The notes beneath the pieces were generated by a model. That model was given only the letters and a program-made list of their open reading frames with translations. It had not been told where the DNA came from and did not search any database. Below are positions 8,335 through 16,562 of a stretch of 64,000 bases of DNA, piece by piece. Source of the stretch: JAPLUA01 sp964625855 (GTDB lineage: Bacteria; Verrucomicrobiota; Verrucomicrobiia; Limisphaerales; UBA8199); the NCBI GenBank assembly GCA_964625855.1, contig CAZVFC010000002.1, positions 124,001 to 188,000 of the forward strand, given 5' to 3'. Position 1 is the stretch's first letter. Every line of letters starts with the position of its first letter. The position numbers and the translations under genes were made by a program.

Positions 8335-9855
8335 ATGGGCATGAGTATCAACCTGAAGCATTTCGAGGCCTGGTTCGTTACCGGCAGTCAGGACCTCTAC
8401 GGGCCGCAAACGCTCAAGGCCGTGGCGGCTCACTCGCGGGAAATCGCACGAGCGCTCGACGCCTCACCTGGCATCCCGGTCAAAGTCAGCTTCAAACCCG
8501 TCCTGACCACGCCGGAAGCGATTACGGAGATTTGTCAGGCGGCGAACAATGCGCCCAAGTGCCTCGGCCTGATCACGTGGTGCCACACCTTCTCGCCCTC
8601 GAAAATGTGGATTAACGGCCTCAAGCAGCTCCGAAAGCCGACCGCGCACTTGCACACGCAATACAACCGCGACATCCCGTGGTCCGCGATTGACATGGAC
8701 TTCATGAACCTGAACCAGGCGGCCCACGGCGACCGCGAGCACGGCTTCATCTGGAGCCGGCTGCGAAAGAACCGCAAGGTCGTGGTCGGGTTCTGGCAGG
8801 AGGAGTCGGTGCAACAGAAACTCGGCGCCTGGGCGCGCGCGGCCGCGGCGTGGGCGGACTGGCAGGACGCCAGGTTCTGCCGCTTTGGCGACAACATGCG
8901 CGAGGTGGCCGTGACGGAGGGCGACAAGGTGGCTGCGCAGATGAAGTTCGGCTTTGCGGTCAACGGCTATGGCGTGGGCGACCTTGTGCAGCGCGTTAAC
9001 GCCGCCACGGATGCCGCCGTCAACAGGCTAATCCAGGAATACGAGGCCGCCTACGAGGTCGCAGGTGACCTGCACAAGGGCGGCGCCCGGCATGAATCCG
9101 TGCGCGCCGCCGCGCGCATCGAGCTGGGCATTCGCGCTTTCCTGAAAGAGGGCGGTTTCAAGGGCTTCACGACCACCTTCCAGGACTTGCACGGCCTGGT
9201 CCAACTTCCCGGCATCTCGGCGCAACGCATCATGGCCGACGGCTTCGGCTTCGGCGCGGAAGGCGACTGGAAGACCTGCGCGCTGGTCCGCGCGATGAAG
9301 GTGATGGCCGCCGGCCTGCCCGGGGGCACTTCCTTCATGGAAGACTATACCTATCACCTCGATGCAGGCGGCAAGAAGGTTCTCGGCGCGCACATGCTGG
9401 AAATCTGCCCGTCCATCGCCGAGGGCAAGCCATCGCTGCAAGTGCATCCGCTTAGCATTGGCGGCAAGGCGGACCCGGCGCGCCTGGTGTTCAACACGTC
9501 CGCGGGCCCCGGCCTGAATGCCACCCTGATTGACGTGGGCAACCGATTCCGATTGCTGGTAAACGAGGTGGACGTCGTCGCGCCGGAACAGCCGATGCCC
9601 AAGCTGCCGGTCGCGCGGGCTCTGTGGGTGCCGAAACCGAACTTCGAGGATGGCTGCGCGGCGTGGATCTACGCCGGCGGCGCGCATCATACCGGTTTCA
9701 GCCAGGCCGTCACGACGGAGATGCTCGAGGACTTCGCGGCCATCGCCGACATCGCAACGGCGGTCATTGACAGCGAGACCAAGCTTCGCCAGTTCAAACA
9801 GGAACTCATCTGGAACGAGGCTGCCTACGGTTTGAAAGGTGGCTGGGTTGCCTGA
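8335..9855 (+). CDS. araA: L-arabinose isomerase
   Basis: AraA converts L-arabinose to L-ribulose in the cytoplasm with a divalent metal. The 506-residue sequence has the family start FEAWFVTGSQDLYGPQTLK, the segment GLITWCHTFSPSKMWINGLK, YNRDIPWSAIDMDFMNLNQAAHGDREHG, the substrate region GFTTTFQDLHGLVQLPG, and GFGFGAEGDWKT with the metal-binding Glu; the other metal ligands fit LEICPSIAEGKPSLQVHPLSIGGK. Two in-frame ATGs at 8335 and 8341 are possible starts and lie just after the AT-rich control region. The frame is open far upstream, but that part runs antisense to the kinase gene and is not coding. A secreted GH51 arabinofuranosidase, araD and a symporter follow in order, forming an arabinose operon. 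Confidence 0.97.
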   Translation: MGMSINLKHFEAWFVTGSQDLYGPQTLKAVAAHSREIARALDASPGIPVKVSFKPVLTTPEAITEICQAANNAPKCLGLITWCHTFSPSKMWINGLKQLRKPTAHLHTQYNRDIPWSAIDMDFMNLNQAAHGDREHGFIWSRLRKNRKVVVGFWQEESVQQKLGAWARAAAAWADWQDARFCRFGDNMREVAVTEGDKVAAQMKFGFAVNGYGVGDLVQRVNAATDAAVNRLIQEYEAAYEVAGDLHKGGARHESVRAAARIELGIRAFLKEGGFKGFTTTFQDLHGLVQLPGISAQRIMADGFGFGAEGDWKTCALVRAMKVMAAGLPGGTSFMEDYTYHLDAGGKKVLGAHMLEICPSIAEGKPSLQVHPLSIGGKADPARLVFNTSAGPGLNATLIDVGNRFRLLVNEVDVVAPEQPMPKLPVARALWVPKPNFEDGCAAWIYAGGAHHTGFSQAVTTEMLEDFAAIADIATAVIDSETKLRQFKQELIWNEAAYGLKGGWVA

Positions 9856-9882
9856 TCCAATCCAAAACCCGGGATCAAGAGC

Positions 9883-12270
9883 ATGAACTATCTGAAGACG
9901 CAGTGCTGGGCCGTGGGCCTGTTGGCGACGGTCCTTTCCGGAAACGCGCAACCGGGGGACATTTCCGTGGCGGTGGACCGGCCCGCCCACCGCATCGCGC
10001 CGACGCTCTGGGGTATCTTCTTCGAGGACATCAACCACTCCGCCGATGGCGGCATCTATCCCGAGTTGGTGCGCAACCGCTCGTTCGAGGATTCCACCAG
10101 GCCGGAGTGCTGGAACCTCGCCTCGATGGCGGGCGACGGCACCACCGCGACCATTGACGACGCGCGTCCCTTGAATCCGTTCAACCGCCGGAGCCTGTGC
10201 GTGCGGATCAATGGCTCCTTCACCTTGGAGAACGAAGGCTACTGGGGCATGAACATCGTTTCGGGAGAAGGCTACACGTTCAAGATGGCAGCGCGCGCCG
10301 CCGATGGCTTCACCGGGCCGCTGACCGTCAGGCTGCTCAGTCCGACCGGCGAGGAGTTGTCCAGCGGCAACATCTCCGAGCTCACCCGTGACTGGAAGTA
10401 TCACACACTCGACCTCGCCGCGGGCGGCACGCATGCCAAAGCGAAATTGCAGCTTTCCGCCGCGGGCAAGGGCACGCTGTTCCTGGACATGGTTTCGCTC
10501 ATGCCCAGGAAGACCTGGAAAGGGCACGGTTTGCGCGTGGACCTCGCTGAATCCATCAACGCCTTGCAGCCGTCCTTCATGCGTTTTCCGGGCGGTTGCT
10601 GGGTCGAGGGCGACACGATGGACAAGATGTACCAATGGAAACGCACCATCGGCGACATTGACACCCGCACACCGCTCTGGAACATCTGGCGGTACTACGC
10701 AACCCACGGCCTCGGCTATCACGAGTATCTCGTCCTGTCCGAAGACCTGGGCGCCGCGCCGCTTTTCTGCATCAATGTCGGCATGTCTCACAAGGAAAAC
10801 GTGCCGATGGACCGCATGGACCAGTGGGTCCAGGACGCGCTGGACGCCATCGAATACGCGAATGGTCCGACCAACTCCATCTGGGGCGCCCGCCGCGCGA
10901 CCTTGGGCCATCCGGCGCCGTTCGGCCTGAAATACATTGAAATCGGGAACGAGAACGGCGGCGCAGCCTACCGCGAGCGCTGGCCGCTCTTTGTGAAGGC
11001 CATCAAGGACAAGTATCCCGACATGCAGCTCATCGCCAACCATTGGCAGGGTGGCTATCCAAAGACCCCCGCGCCCGACATCGTGGATGAGCATTATTAC
11101 GAAACGCCGGAGGCATTTATGCGGCGCGCGACGCAGTACGACCGCTACGACCGCAACGGCCCCAAGATCTTCGTGGGCGAATATGCCGTCACCCGGGAAT
11201 GCGGCCTGGGCAACCTGCGCGCCGCTATCGGTGAGGCGGCGTTCATGACCGGCCTCGAGCGGAACTCGGATATTGTGGTCATGGCCAGCTACGCGCCCCT
11301 GTTTGTCAACCTGAACCATCGCGCCTGGAATCCCGATCTCATCAACTTTGACAGCGCGAAGTGGTACGGGCTGCCGGGCTATTATGTGCAGCAGATGTTC
11401 AGCCAGAATCGAGGCGACGTGACGCTGCCCGTGCAGGTCAAATCGCCGAAGGTTGAAGCGGAGCCCAGCAAGGGCATGGTCGGGGTGGGCACTTGGAACA
11501 CGCAGGCGGAGTTCAAGGACCTCCGGGTCACCGCGCCAGACGGCAAGACCCTGTTCGCTTCCGACTTCAGCCGAGACACGCAAGGTTGGCGACTGCTGGG
11601 CGGCGGCGATTGGAAAGTGCAGGAAGGCGCGCTGCAGCAGCGGGCGGAGAAGGAATTCGTGCGCGCGATTGCCGGCGATCGCGCCTGGACCGATTACACG
11701 CTCACGCTCAAGGCGCGCAAACTCGGCGGTCGGGAGGGTTTTCTCATCCTGTTCCATATCAAAGGCACGGAGGACCGGACGTGGTGGAACCTCGGCGGCT
11801 GGGAGAACACCCGGCACGCCCTGGAGAAGGGGGCGACTCTCGATCCGAAGCCCGGCCGGATTGAGACGGGCCGCTGGTACGACATCCGCGTTGAACTCAA
11901 AGGCAGGAACGTGAAATGCTACCTGGATGGCCAACTCGTTCATGACACGGAGCACGACGCTGCCAGCGATGTCGCGAGTCTCTATGCCTGCGCCTCGCGC
12001 GAGGAGCGGACAGGCGACATCATTGTGAAGGTGGTGAACGCCAGCGCCAAACCGCTCGAAACGCGACTCAACCTGACCGGCGCCTCAAGCATGACTGGAC
12101 AAGGCACGGCCCTCGTGCTTACCTCCGACAGTGGCCAGGATGAGAATTCCTTGGATAACCCGACCCGAGTGTCAACCCGGAGCGAACCGGTGAGCTTCGA
12201 GGGCACGAGCCTGACCCGCGCGTTCCCCGGCAACTCGTTCACCGTGCTGCGGCTCAGGACCGCAAAGTAG
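9883..12270 (+). CDS. Secreted alpha-L-arabinofuranosidase, GH51, with inserted lectin-like domain
   Basis: The enzyme releases terminal L-arabinofuranose from arabinan or arabinoxylan outside the cytoplasm. A signal peptide ends near residue 22. Residues about 60-205 form a carbohydrate-binding-module-like beta-sandwich (SFEDSTRPECWNLASM to FLDMVSLMP). The GH51 TIM barrel follows: FMRFPGGCW, the acid/base in EIGNENGG (Glu357) and the nucleophile in FVGEYAV (Glu433). Residues about 530-680 resemble a concanavalin/LamG-type jelly roll (FASDFSRDTQGWRLLGGGDWKVQEGALQ) spliced into the C-terminal GH51 beta-domain, which resumes at VVNASAKPLETRLNLTG. At 795 residues it is longer than simple GH51 enzymes of about 500. 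It starts 27 bp after araA and so feeds arabinose directly to the isomerase. Confidence 0.94.
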   Translation: MNYLKTQCWAVGLLATVLSGNAQPGDISVAVDRPAHRIAPTLWGIFFEDINHSADGGIYPELVRNRSFEDSTRPECWNLASMAGDGTTATIDDARPLNPFNRRSLCVRINGSFTLENEGYWGMNIVSGEGYTFKMAARAADGFTGPLTVRLLSPTGEELSSGNISELTRDWKYHTLDLAAGGTHAKAKLQLSAAGKGTLFLDMVSLMPRKTWKGHGLRVDLAESINALQPSFMRFPGGCWVEGDTMDKMYQWKRTIGDIDTRTPLWNIWRYYATHGLGYHEYLVLSEDLGAAPLFCINVGMSHKENVPMDRMDQWVQDALDAIEYANGPTNSIWGARRATLGHPAPFGLKYIEIGNENGGAAYRERWPLFVKAIKDKYPDMQLIANHWQGGYPKTPAPDIVDEHYYETPEAFMRRATQYDRYDRNGPKIFVGEYAVTRECGLGNLRAAIGEAAFMTGLERNSDIVVMASYAPLFVNLNHRAWNPDLINFDSAKWYGLPGYYVQQMFSQNRGDVTLPVQVKSPKVEAEPSKGMVGVGTWNTQAEFKDLRVTAPDGKTLFASDFSRDTQGWRLLGGGDWKVQEGALQQRAEKEFVRAIAGDRAWTDYTLTLKARKLGGREGFLILFHIKGTEDRTWWNLGGWENTRHALEKGATLDPKPGRIETGRWYDIRVELKGRNVKCYLDGQLVHDTEHDAASDVASLYACASREERTGDIIVKVVNASAKPLETRLNLTGASSMTGQGTALVLTSDSGQDENSLDNPTRVSTRSEPVSFEGTSLTRAFPGNSFTVLRLRTAK

Positions 12271-12327
12271 AGATGCACTCATGGGACCTCACTTCCGGCC
12301 GGTCCCGCGCCAACGCCGCCCCTTGCC

Positions 12328-13035
12328 ATGCTCGCGAAACTTAAAGCTGAAGTTTGCCAGGCCAACCTCGATCTGGTCGCCGCGGGGCTGGTGATGCACA
12401 CCTGGGGCAACGTGAGCGGCCTTGATCGGGAGCGAGGCTTGGTGGTTATCAAGCCCAGCGGCGTGCCCTACTCCGGCATGAAACCGGCCCACATGGTCGT
12501 GGTCTCGCTCGCAACCGGCCAGGTCGTGACGGGAAGACTCAAGCCGAGTTCTGACACACCCACGCACCTCGTGCTGTATCGGACGTTTGATGGCATCGGC
12601 GGCATTGCGCACACGCACAGCCTGTACGCGACCGCGTGGGCGCAAGCATGCAAGCCGCTCCTGGCCTGCGGCACGACCCAAGCGGATTACTGGTATGGCC
12701 AGGTGCCCTGCACGCGGAGGATGAAACCCGCCGAGATCAAGCGCGATTATGAAGCCAACACCGGTCATGTCATCGTAGAGACTTTCAAGAGTTTGGACCC
12801 GTTGCAGCATCCGGCGGTGCTGGTGGCGAGCCACGGGCCGTTTAGTTGGGGCAAAACTGCCTCCGACGCGGTGCACAACGCGAGCGTCCTGGAGTTTATC
12901 GCGCGCCTCAACAGCGAAACGCTGCGCCTCAGCCCGGACGCCAGGCCGATACCGTCCGCGCTGCTGGACAAACACTTCTTGCGCAAGCACGGCCGCAGCG
13001 CGTATTACGGACAGAAACCAGCAAGCAGGCACTAA
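12328..13035 (+). CDS. araD: L-ribulose-5-phosphate 4-epimerase
   Basis: AraD interconverts L-ribulose-5-phosphate and D-xylulose-5-phosphate, handing arabinose carbon to the pentose phosphate pathway. It is a class II aldolase-fold zinc enzyme. Zinc ligands are visible as His95 and His97 (GGIAHTHS) and His169 (ASHGPFSWG); Asp76 lies in PSSDTPTH. The blocks TWGNVSGLDRERGLVVIKPSGVPYS, GTTQADYWYGQVPCTRRM and LLDKHFLRKHGRSAYYGQ match E. coli AraD nearly position by position, and the length (235) fits. It sits 57 bp after the GH51 gene and 18 bp before the symporter. Its substrate needs a ribulokinase, which is not encoded nearby. Confidence 0.96.
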   Translation: MLAKLKAEVCQANLDLVAAGLVMHTWGNVSGLDRERGLVVIKPSGVPYSGMKPAHMVVVSLATGQVVTGRLKPSSDTPTHLVLYRTFDGIGGIAHTHSLYATAWAQACKPLLACGTTQADYWYGQVPCTRRMKPAEIKRDYEANTGHVIVETFKSLDPLQHPAVLVASHGPFSWGKTASDAVHNASVLEFIARLNSETLRLSPDARPIPSALLDKHFLRKHGRSAYYGQKPASRH

Positions 13036-13053
13036 CCATAAGGAACAAAACCT

Positions 13054-14763
13054 ATGCATTGGCTCGATTGGATAGTCATTCTCCTTTACTTCGCGCTTAT
13101 CGGATGGGTTGCCTGGTGGTATGGGAGGCACCAAAAGGATAGCGTGGATTACTTTCTGGCCGGTCGCAACGCCGGCTGGGTGGTGATTGGGGCATCCATC
13201 TTCACGTCGAACATTGGCTCCGAGCATATTGTCGGGTTGGCCGGACAAGGCGCGGTCACCGGCATGGCGATGGCCCACTGGGAACTCCACGCCTGGTGCT
13301 TGATCGTATTGGCGGGCCTGTTCGTGCCCTTCTATTACAAGTCGGGGGTGCAGACCATTCCCGAGTTTCTCGAACGCCGTTTCAGCGCGCGCGCGCGCTG
13401 GATTCTCTCCTGCGTCTCGTTGGTCGCCTACGTCTTCACCAAAGTGAGCGTCACCGTTTACGCCGGCGCGATTGTCTTCCAGGCGTTGCTGCCCGATACG
13501 TTCGGCTCGCCCCAGAACGCCTTCTGGGTCGGCGCCTTCTCCACGGTGATCGTCACGGGTATCTATACGGTCTTTGGCGGCATGCGCGCCATCATGTCCA
13601 CCGCGACGCCGCAGGCCATTATCATCCTGCTCGGCTCGTTTGTGATCACCTTTATCGGTCTCGCCAAACTGGGCGAAGGGGCCGGGGCCCTGGCGGGATG
13701 GGCTGAACTTGTGAAGCAGTGCAAGGCCAATTCAGCCAACTTTGCCCTCTGGCGACCGCTCTCGGATCCTGGGTTTCCCTGGCTCGGGATCCTGATTGCC
13801 TCGCCGATCGTCGGCCTCTGGTATTGGTGCACCGATCAGTACATCGTCCAGCGTGCTTTATCCGCCAAAGACCTCGCCACCGCCCGCCGCGGCTCGCTGT
13901 TTGGCGGATTGCTCAAAGTCTGGCCCGTGCTGATCTTCCTCATCCCGGGCATGATTGGCTGGGCGCTGCACCAAAAGGGCCTCATCCAACTGCCAGCCAA
14001 GATGATGGCGGGACAAATCGTGGCGCCGATTGATGGCGACCAGGTTTTCCCTTACCTGGTGAAGTTGCTGCTGCCGGCCGGGATTCGGGGGCTAATCGTC
14101 GCGTGTCTCCTGGCGGCCCTGATGAGTTCGCTCGCCTCGCTCTTCAACTCGAGCGCCTCGCTCTTCACGGTTGACATCTATGAAAAGCTCCGGCCCGGCC
14201 AGTCCGAGCAACACTTGCTGACCGTGGGTCGCATTGCCACGGCGACTGTGGTGCTCCTGGGTATCTTCTGGATTCCGGTCATGGCCAAAGTTTCCGGCGG
14301 CGGCCTTTACCAATACCTGCAAAGTGTGCAGGGTTACCTCGCGCCGCCGATCACGGCGGTGTTCTTCCTGGGCCTGTTTTGGAAGCGCGTCAACTCCGCC
14401 GGCGCCACCTGGGGCCTGGCCGGCGGCTTCGTGCTGGGCATGATCAAGCTGACCATCCAAGCCTTCTTCGGCAAGGGCAAGATCGAGGACCCGGCGTTCC
14501 TGGCTGCCATCGGCGACTTCAATTTTCTTTATGCTACCGGGATTCTATTCGCCGCCAGCGCCCTCCTCATTGTCGTGGCTTCACTCCTGACCCCGCCGCC
14601 GCCAGTGGAGAAGATCAGGGGATTGACCTACGGCTCAATCCACACCGAGTCGGCAGACGAAATCCGCAAGAGTTGGGATCTGGGCAATAAATGCATGGTC
14701 ACAACGATCCTGGTCCTGGTGCTGGGCTTGTATCTCTACTTCAGCTTCTGGCTCCGGAATTGA
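13054..14763 (+). CDS. Sodium/solute symporter (SSS family), probable arabinose transporter
   Basis: The 569-residue protein is an inner-membrane symporter of the SSS/SGLT family with about 14 predicted transmembrane helices. Recognisable segments are YFLAGRNAGWVVIGASIFTSNIGSEHIVGLAG in the first helices, IPEFLERRFSARARW, YTVFGGMRAIMSTATPQ and the SGLT-like signature region ASPIVGLWYWCTDQYIVQRALSAKDLATARRG. The resemblance is to the sugar-transporting branch rather than the proline or pantothenate branch. Position directly after araD indicates uptake of L-arabinose or of small arabinosides released by the GH51 enzyme. The start MHWLDWIVILLYF begins directly in helix one. Confidence 0.92.
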   Translation: MHWLDWIVILLYFALIGWVAWWYGRHQKDSVDYFLAGRNAGWVVIGASIFTSNIGSEHIVGLAGQGAVTGMAMAHWELHAWCLIVLAGLFVPFYYKSGVQTIPEFLERRFSARARWILSCVSLVAYVFTKVSVTVYAGAIVFQALLPDTFGSPQNAFWVGAFSTVIVTGIYTVFGGMRAIMSTATPQAIIILLGSFVITFIGLAKLGEGAGALAGWAELVKQCKANSANFALWRPLSDPGFPWLGILIASPIVGLWYWCTDQYIVQRALSAKDLATARRGSLFGGLLKVWPVLIFLIPGMIGWALHQKGLIQLPAKMMAGQIVAPIDGDQVFPYLVKLLLPAGIRGLIVACLLAALMSSLASLFNSSASLFTVDIYEKLRPGQSEQHLLTVGRIATATVVLLGIFWIPVMAKVSGGGLYQYLQSVQGYLAPPITAVFFLGLFWKRVNSAGATWGLAGGFVLGMIKLTIQAFFGKGKIEDPAFLAAIGDFNFLYATGILFAASALLIVVASLLTPPPPVEKIRGLTYGSIHTESADEIRKSWDLGNKCMVTTILVLVLGLYLYFSFWLRN

Positions 14764-14949
14764 CCGGGGCCGCAGCAGTCCGGTTTGCATCCAACTCCGA
14801 GCTTCGGCATCAGGATCTGACCCTGGCAGCGATAGCGCAGCCCGCCGCCCTCAGCCTCCTGTCCGGCTCTTCGGGTCGTGCGGATGGCCCTGGCAAAGCT
14901 CGGTTGGGAACCGCTTGTCATTTCCCCCCGCCCTGCATAGGCTGGCACC

Positions 14950-16377
14950 ATGAAAGACGGTCAGGTTTCTTCGTATTCATCTACCCCTTCCGCCGCGCTG
15001 TCGTGGTCACGGCGCCAGTTCTTGCGCACGGCTACTGTTGCCGGCCTGGCATCGCCGTTCTTTATATCCTGCCGCGCCACGCAGCCGACCCCGCGGGTGA
15101 TCTCGGCCAACGGAAGACTGAACCATGCCTGCATAGGAGTCGGCGGCATGGGCTGGATGGACCTGCAGAATTTCCTGCAACACAAGCGCGTGCAAATCGT
15201 CGCACTTTGCGATGTGGATGCCAACAACCTCGACAAGGCCGCCCAAGCCGTCCCGGGTGCGCGGCGGTACTCGGATTGGCGCGAATTACTGGCGAAGGAA
15301 GGCGATCAGATTGATTCCGTGAACGTCTCGGTGCCCGATCACACGCACTTTTCCGCTGCCTATGGCGCTATCCAAAAGGGCAAACACGTCTATTGCCAGA
15401 AGCCGATGTGCCACGATGTCGCCGAAGTGCGCGCGCTCACGCAAGCCGCCGCGCGGAAGGGTGTGGTAACGCAACTCGGCACCCAGGTCGCCTCCAGTAT
15501 TCATGAGCGCACGGCCGTTCAGTGGCTGCGAGAAGGCCGGATCGGCAAGGTCACGCACGCCTATCTCTGCTCGAATCGCCCGGGGGCGATCGAAACCTAC
15601 CGGCTCAAAGGGCCGCGCCCGGCGATTGGCCAGCCGCCGCCTCCATATCTGGATTGGGACCTCTGGATCGGCAGCGCACCGATGCGACCATTCGCCCCGG
15701 ACATTTACGCTCCAGTCAAATGGCGCGCCTGGCAGGATTTCGGCACCGGCTGGTCCGGCGACATCGGGTGCCACATTTTCGACCCCCTCTGGAAGGGGCT
15801 CTCGCTGCGCCCGCCAACCACAGTGACCGCCGAGGTGCAGGGATCCTGGAAAGACTCGCCTGCGCGCCGCGTGGACACCTGGCCTCAGGGCGATCACATC
15901 ACCTGGACCTTTCCCGGCAACGACAAGATCGCCGGCGGCGAGCTGGTGCTTGAATGGTTCGACGGCGATTTCTATCCGCCCGAGCAGATTCGCAAGCTTT
16001 ACTCGGAGGACCTGAAGGAATACCCGCCGGAGTCTTCGATGCTCATCGGCACGGAAGGCTCGCTGCTGATCCCGCACGCCTCGCTGCCGCAGTTGCTGCC
16101 GGAGGACAAGTTCAGCAAGATCGAGCGGCCCAAGCTGGCGGAGCGCAATCATTATCATCATTTCGTAGATGCCATTCTCGACGGCGAGAAGAACGAGTCG
16201 CACTTCGCCCAGACGGGACCGATGACGGAGGCAATCCTGTTGGGCACGGTAGCCATTCGCGTTCCGGGCCAGAGACTGGTATGGGACGCAGTGGACCTAA
16301 AGGTCACCAACTACCCCGCTGCCAATCGGTATCTCCAGCGCACTTACCGCGCCGGCTGGCACGTGGCGAAGTTTTGA
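14950..16377 (+). CDS. Tat-exported Gfo/Idh/MocA-family oxidoreductase
   Basis: Members oxidise or reduce sugars and inositols with NAD(P). The product has a Tat signal (SRRQFLRTATVAGLASPFFIS, residues 20-40) with a Cys immediately after, so it may be exported or lipid-anchored. The Rossmann fold follows: ACIGVGGMGWMD, LCDVDANNLDKA, the family segment VNVSVPDHTHFSAAYGAIQKGKHVYCQKP (the EKP motif appears as QKP) and the C-terminal alpha/beta domain with WRAWQDFGTGWSGDIGCHIFDPLWKG. The EKP Lys is retained. It is unusual in bacteria generally but common in Verrucomicrobiota and Planctomycetota to have exported forms. It lies 186 bp after the symporter and probably belongs to the same glycan region with its own promoter. 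Confidence 0.9.
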   Translation: MKDGQVSSYSSTPSAALSWSRRQFLRTATVAGLASPFFISCRATQPTPRVISANGRLNHACIGVGGMGWMDLQNFLQHKRVQIVALCDVDANNLDKAAQAVPGARRYSDWRELLAKEGDQIDSVNVSVPDHTHFSAAYGAIQKGKHVYCQKPMCHDVAEVRALTQAAARKGVVTQLGTQVASSIHERTAVQWLREGRIGKVTHAYLCSNRPGAIETYRLKGPRPAIGQPPPPYLDWDLWIGSAPMRPFAPDIYAPVKWRAWQDFGTGWSGDIGCHIFDPLWKGLSLRPPTTVTAEVQGSWKDSPARRVDTWPQGDHITWTFPGNDKIAGGELVLEWFDGDFYPPEQIRKLYSEDLKEYPPESSMLIGTEGSLLIPHASLPQLLPEDKFSKIERPKLAERNHYHHFVDAILDGEKNESHFAQTGPMTEAILLGTVAIRVPGQRLVWDAVDLKVTNYPAANRYLQRTYRAGWHVAKF

Positions 16378-16562
16378 AGCGGACAGCGACGAGCGTGGAG
16401 CGCTGACGAGGGCCAGCAATTTCAGGCAAAATGGGTCCCGCAGTAGAGACCCGGACAATCGTCGTCGGATTCGGCCGCCGACCGGAGCACGTTTCATCAG
16501 CGGAGCCCTGGCTGCTCTTTTTGCCTGACCTGACTCCGGACTTCATTAATATTGCGCACGCT

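Noticed and set aside
9028..11955. 975-codon minus-strand open frame
   Set aside because: It lies antisense to araA and the GH51 gene, which are both certain; codon content reflects the reverse complement of GC-rich genes.
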